This document shows, piece after piece, positions 14,488-14,605 of a stretch of 14,605 nt of DNA (positions are counted from its first letter, which is position 1; each line of letters begins with the position of its first letter). The position numbers and the translations under genes were made by a program. Below the pieces are notes generated by a model. That model searched no databases and was not told where the DNA came from. It saw only the letters and a list, made by a program, of their open reading frames with translations. The stretch covers positions 1 through 14,605 of the forward strand of contig CAKTDK010000031.1 of the NCBI GenBank assembly GCA_934541205.1, in the 5' to 3' direction. The stretch comes from an uncultured Eubacteriales bacterium. Lineage in GTDB: Bacteria > Bacillota > Clostridia > Oscillospirales > RGIG7773.

Positions 14488-14605
14488 TTACATTTCAAAC
14501 TCTTCGGAAAGAGAAAGCCATATATCCGACGCCTTATTCAATCTGTCTTTATATTCTTCCAAAAGATTACAATAATGCGTCATTTTTTCATAATCGGAAT
14601 ATACG
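14488..14605 (-). CDS. C-terminal end of a probable ABC-F ATPase, rest outside window
   Basis: Only the last 38 codons are present, ending in TAA TAA. The peptide SDYEKMTHYCNLLEEYKDRL followed by IWLSLSEEFEM is a charged helical tail closely like the end of ABC-F proteins, where a DYE..M and a W..LSEE element close the second ATPase domain. ABC-F proteins act on ribosomes, in antibiotic protection or in relieving stalls, and have no membrane part. The call rests on this tail alone, so the subfamily is unknown. A MATE exporter gene follows directly. Confidence 0.6.
   Translation of the reverse strand, partial: VYSDYEKMTHYCNLLEEYKDRLNKASDIWLSLSEEFEM

Noticed and set aside
1..14605. CRISPR array, tRNA, rRNA, insertion sequence, prophage genes or toxin-antitoxin pair
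   Set aside because: No repeated spacer pattern, cloverleaf, transposase, integrase or phage structural motif was found on either strand.

Overview
The window is low-GC DNA. Every gene I can support is on the minus strand, with strong purine-rich ribosome sites and short A/T-rich gaps. The gene content points to an anaerobic Firmicute of the class Clostridia: [FeFe]-hydrogenase maturases, an RseC-type redox protein, a COG2509 flavoprotein, cdaA-cdaR and a clostridial-type pyrE with a C-terminal CxxC. I cannot name the genus. Everything below is read from the sequence and from family knowledge; no search was run.

In transcription order (high to low coordinates) the window opens with the tail of an ABC-F ATPase gene and a MATE efflux transporter. 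Next is a tightly packed housekeeping run: cdaA (c-di-AMP synthase), cdaR (its YbbR regulator), a COG2509 FAD-dependent dehydrogenase, an RseC-like Fe-S membrane protein, pyrE (orotate phosphoribosyltransferase) and a radC-family gene. Gaps are 16 bases or less, and cdaA and cdaR overlap by four bases, so this looks like one operon. The usual cdaA-cdaR-glmM order is not kept: the flavoprotein sits where glmM often is.

A new promoter just after radC starts a leader of about 165 nt. The leader contains an intrinsic-terminator hairpin immediately before the ribosome site of a TM1266-family regulator, which is followed by hydG and hydF. These make the CO/CN ligands of the [FeFe]-hydrogenase H-cluster and carry the cluster precursor. 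hydE and the hydrogenase are not in the window. A perfect, long hairpin terminator closes this operon right at the hydF stop codon.

After it comes a probable type II restriction-modification cassette with two tandem promoter candidates. It has a beta-class (SPPY) DNA methyltransferase, an overlapping PD-(D/E)XK-like nuclease, and a third reading frame broken by several stops. Both enzymes carry a four-cysteine zinc-ribbon-like module. A hairpin on the minus strand ends the cassette. The last stretch has a short-chain dehydrogenase followed by an acyltransferase-3 membrane protein cut by the window edge, probably acting on lipids or envelope sugars.

The parts most worth following up are the attenuator-like leader of the hydrogenase-maturation operon, the decayed third gene of the restriction cassette, the paired zinc ribbons, and the pairing of c-di-AMP synthesis with redox proteins in one operon. 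I see no CRISPR array, tRNA, rRNA, insertion sequence or phage gene.
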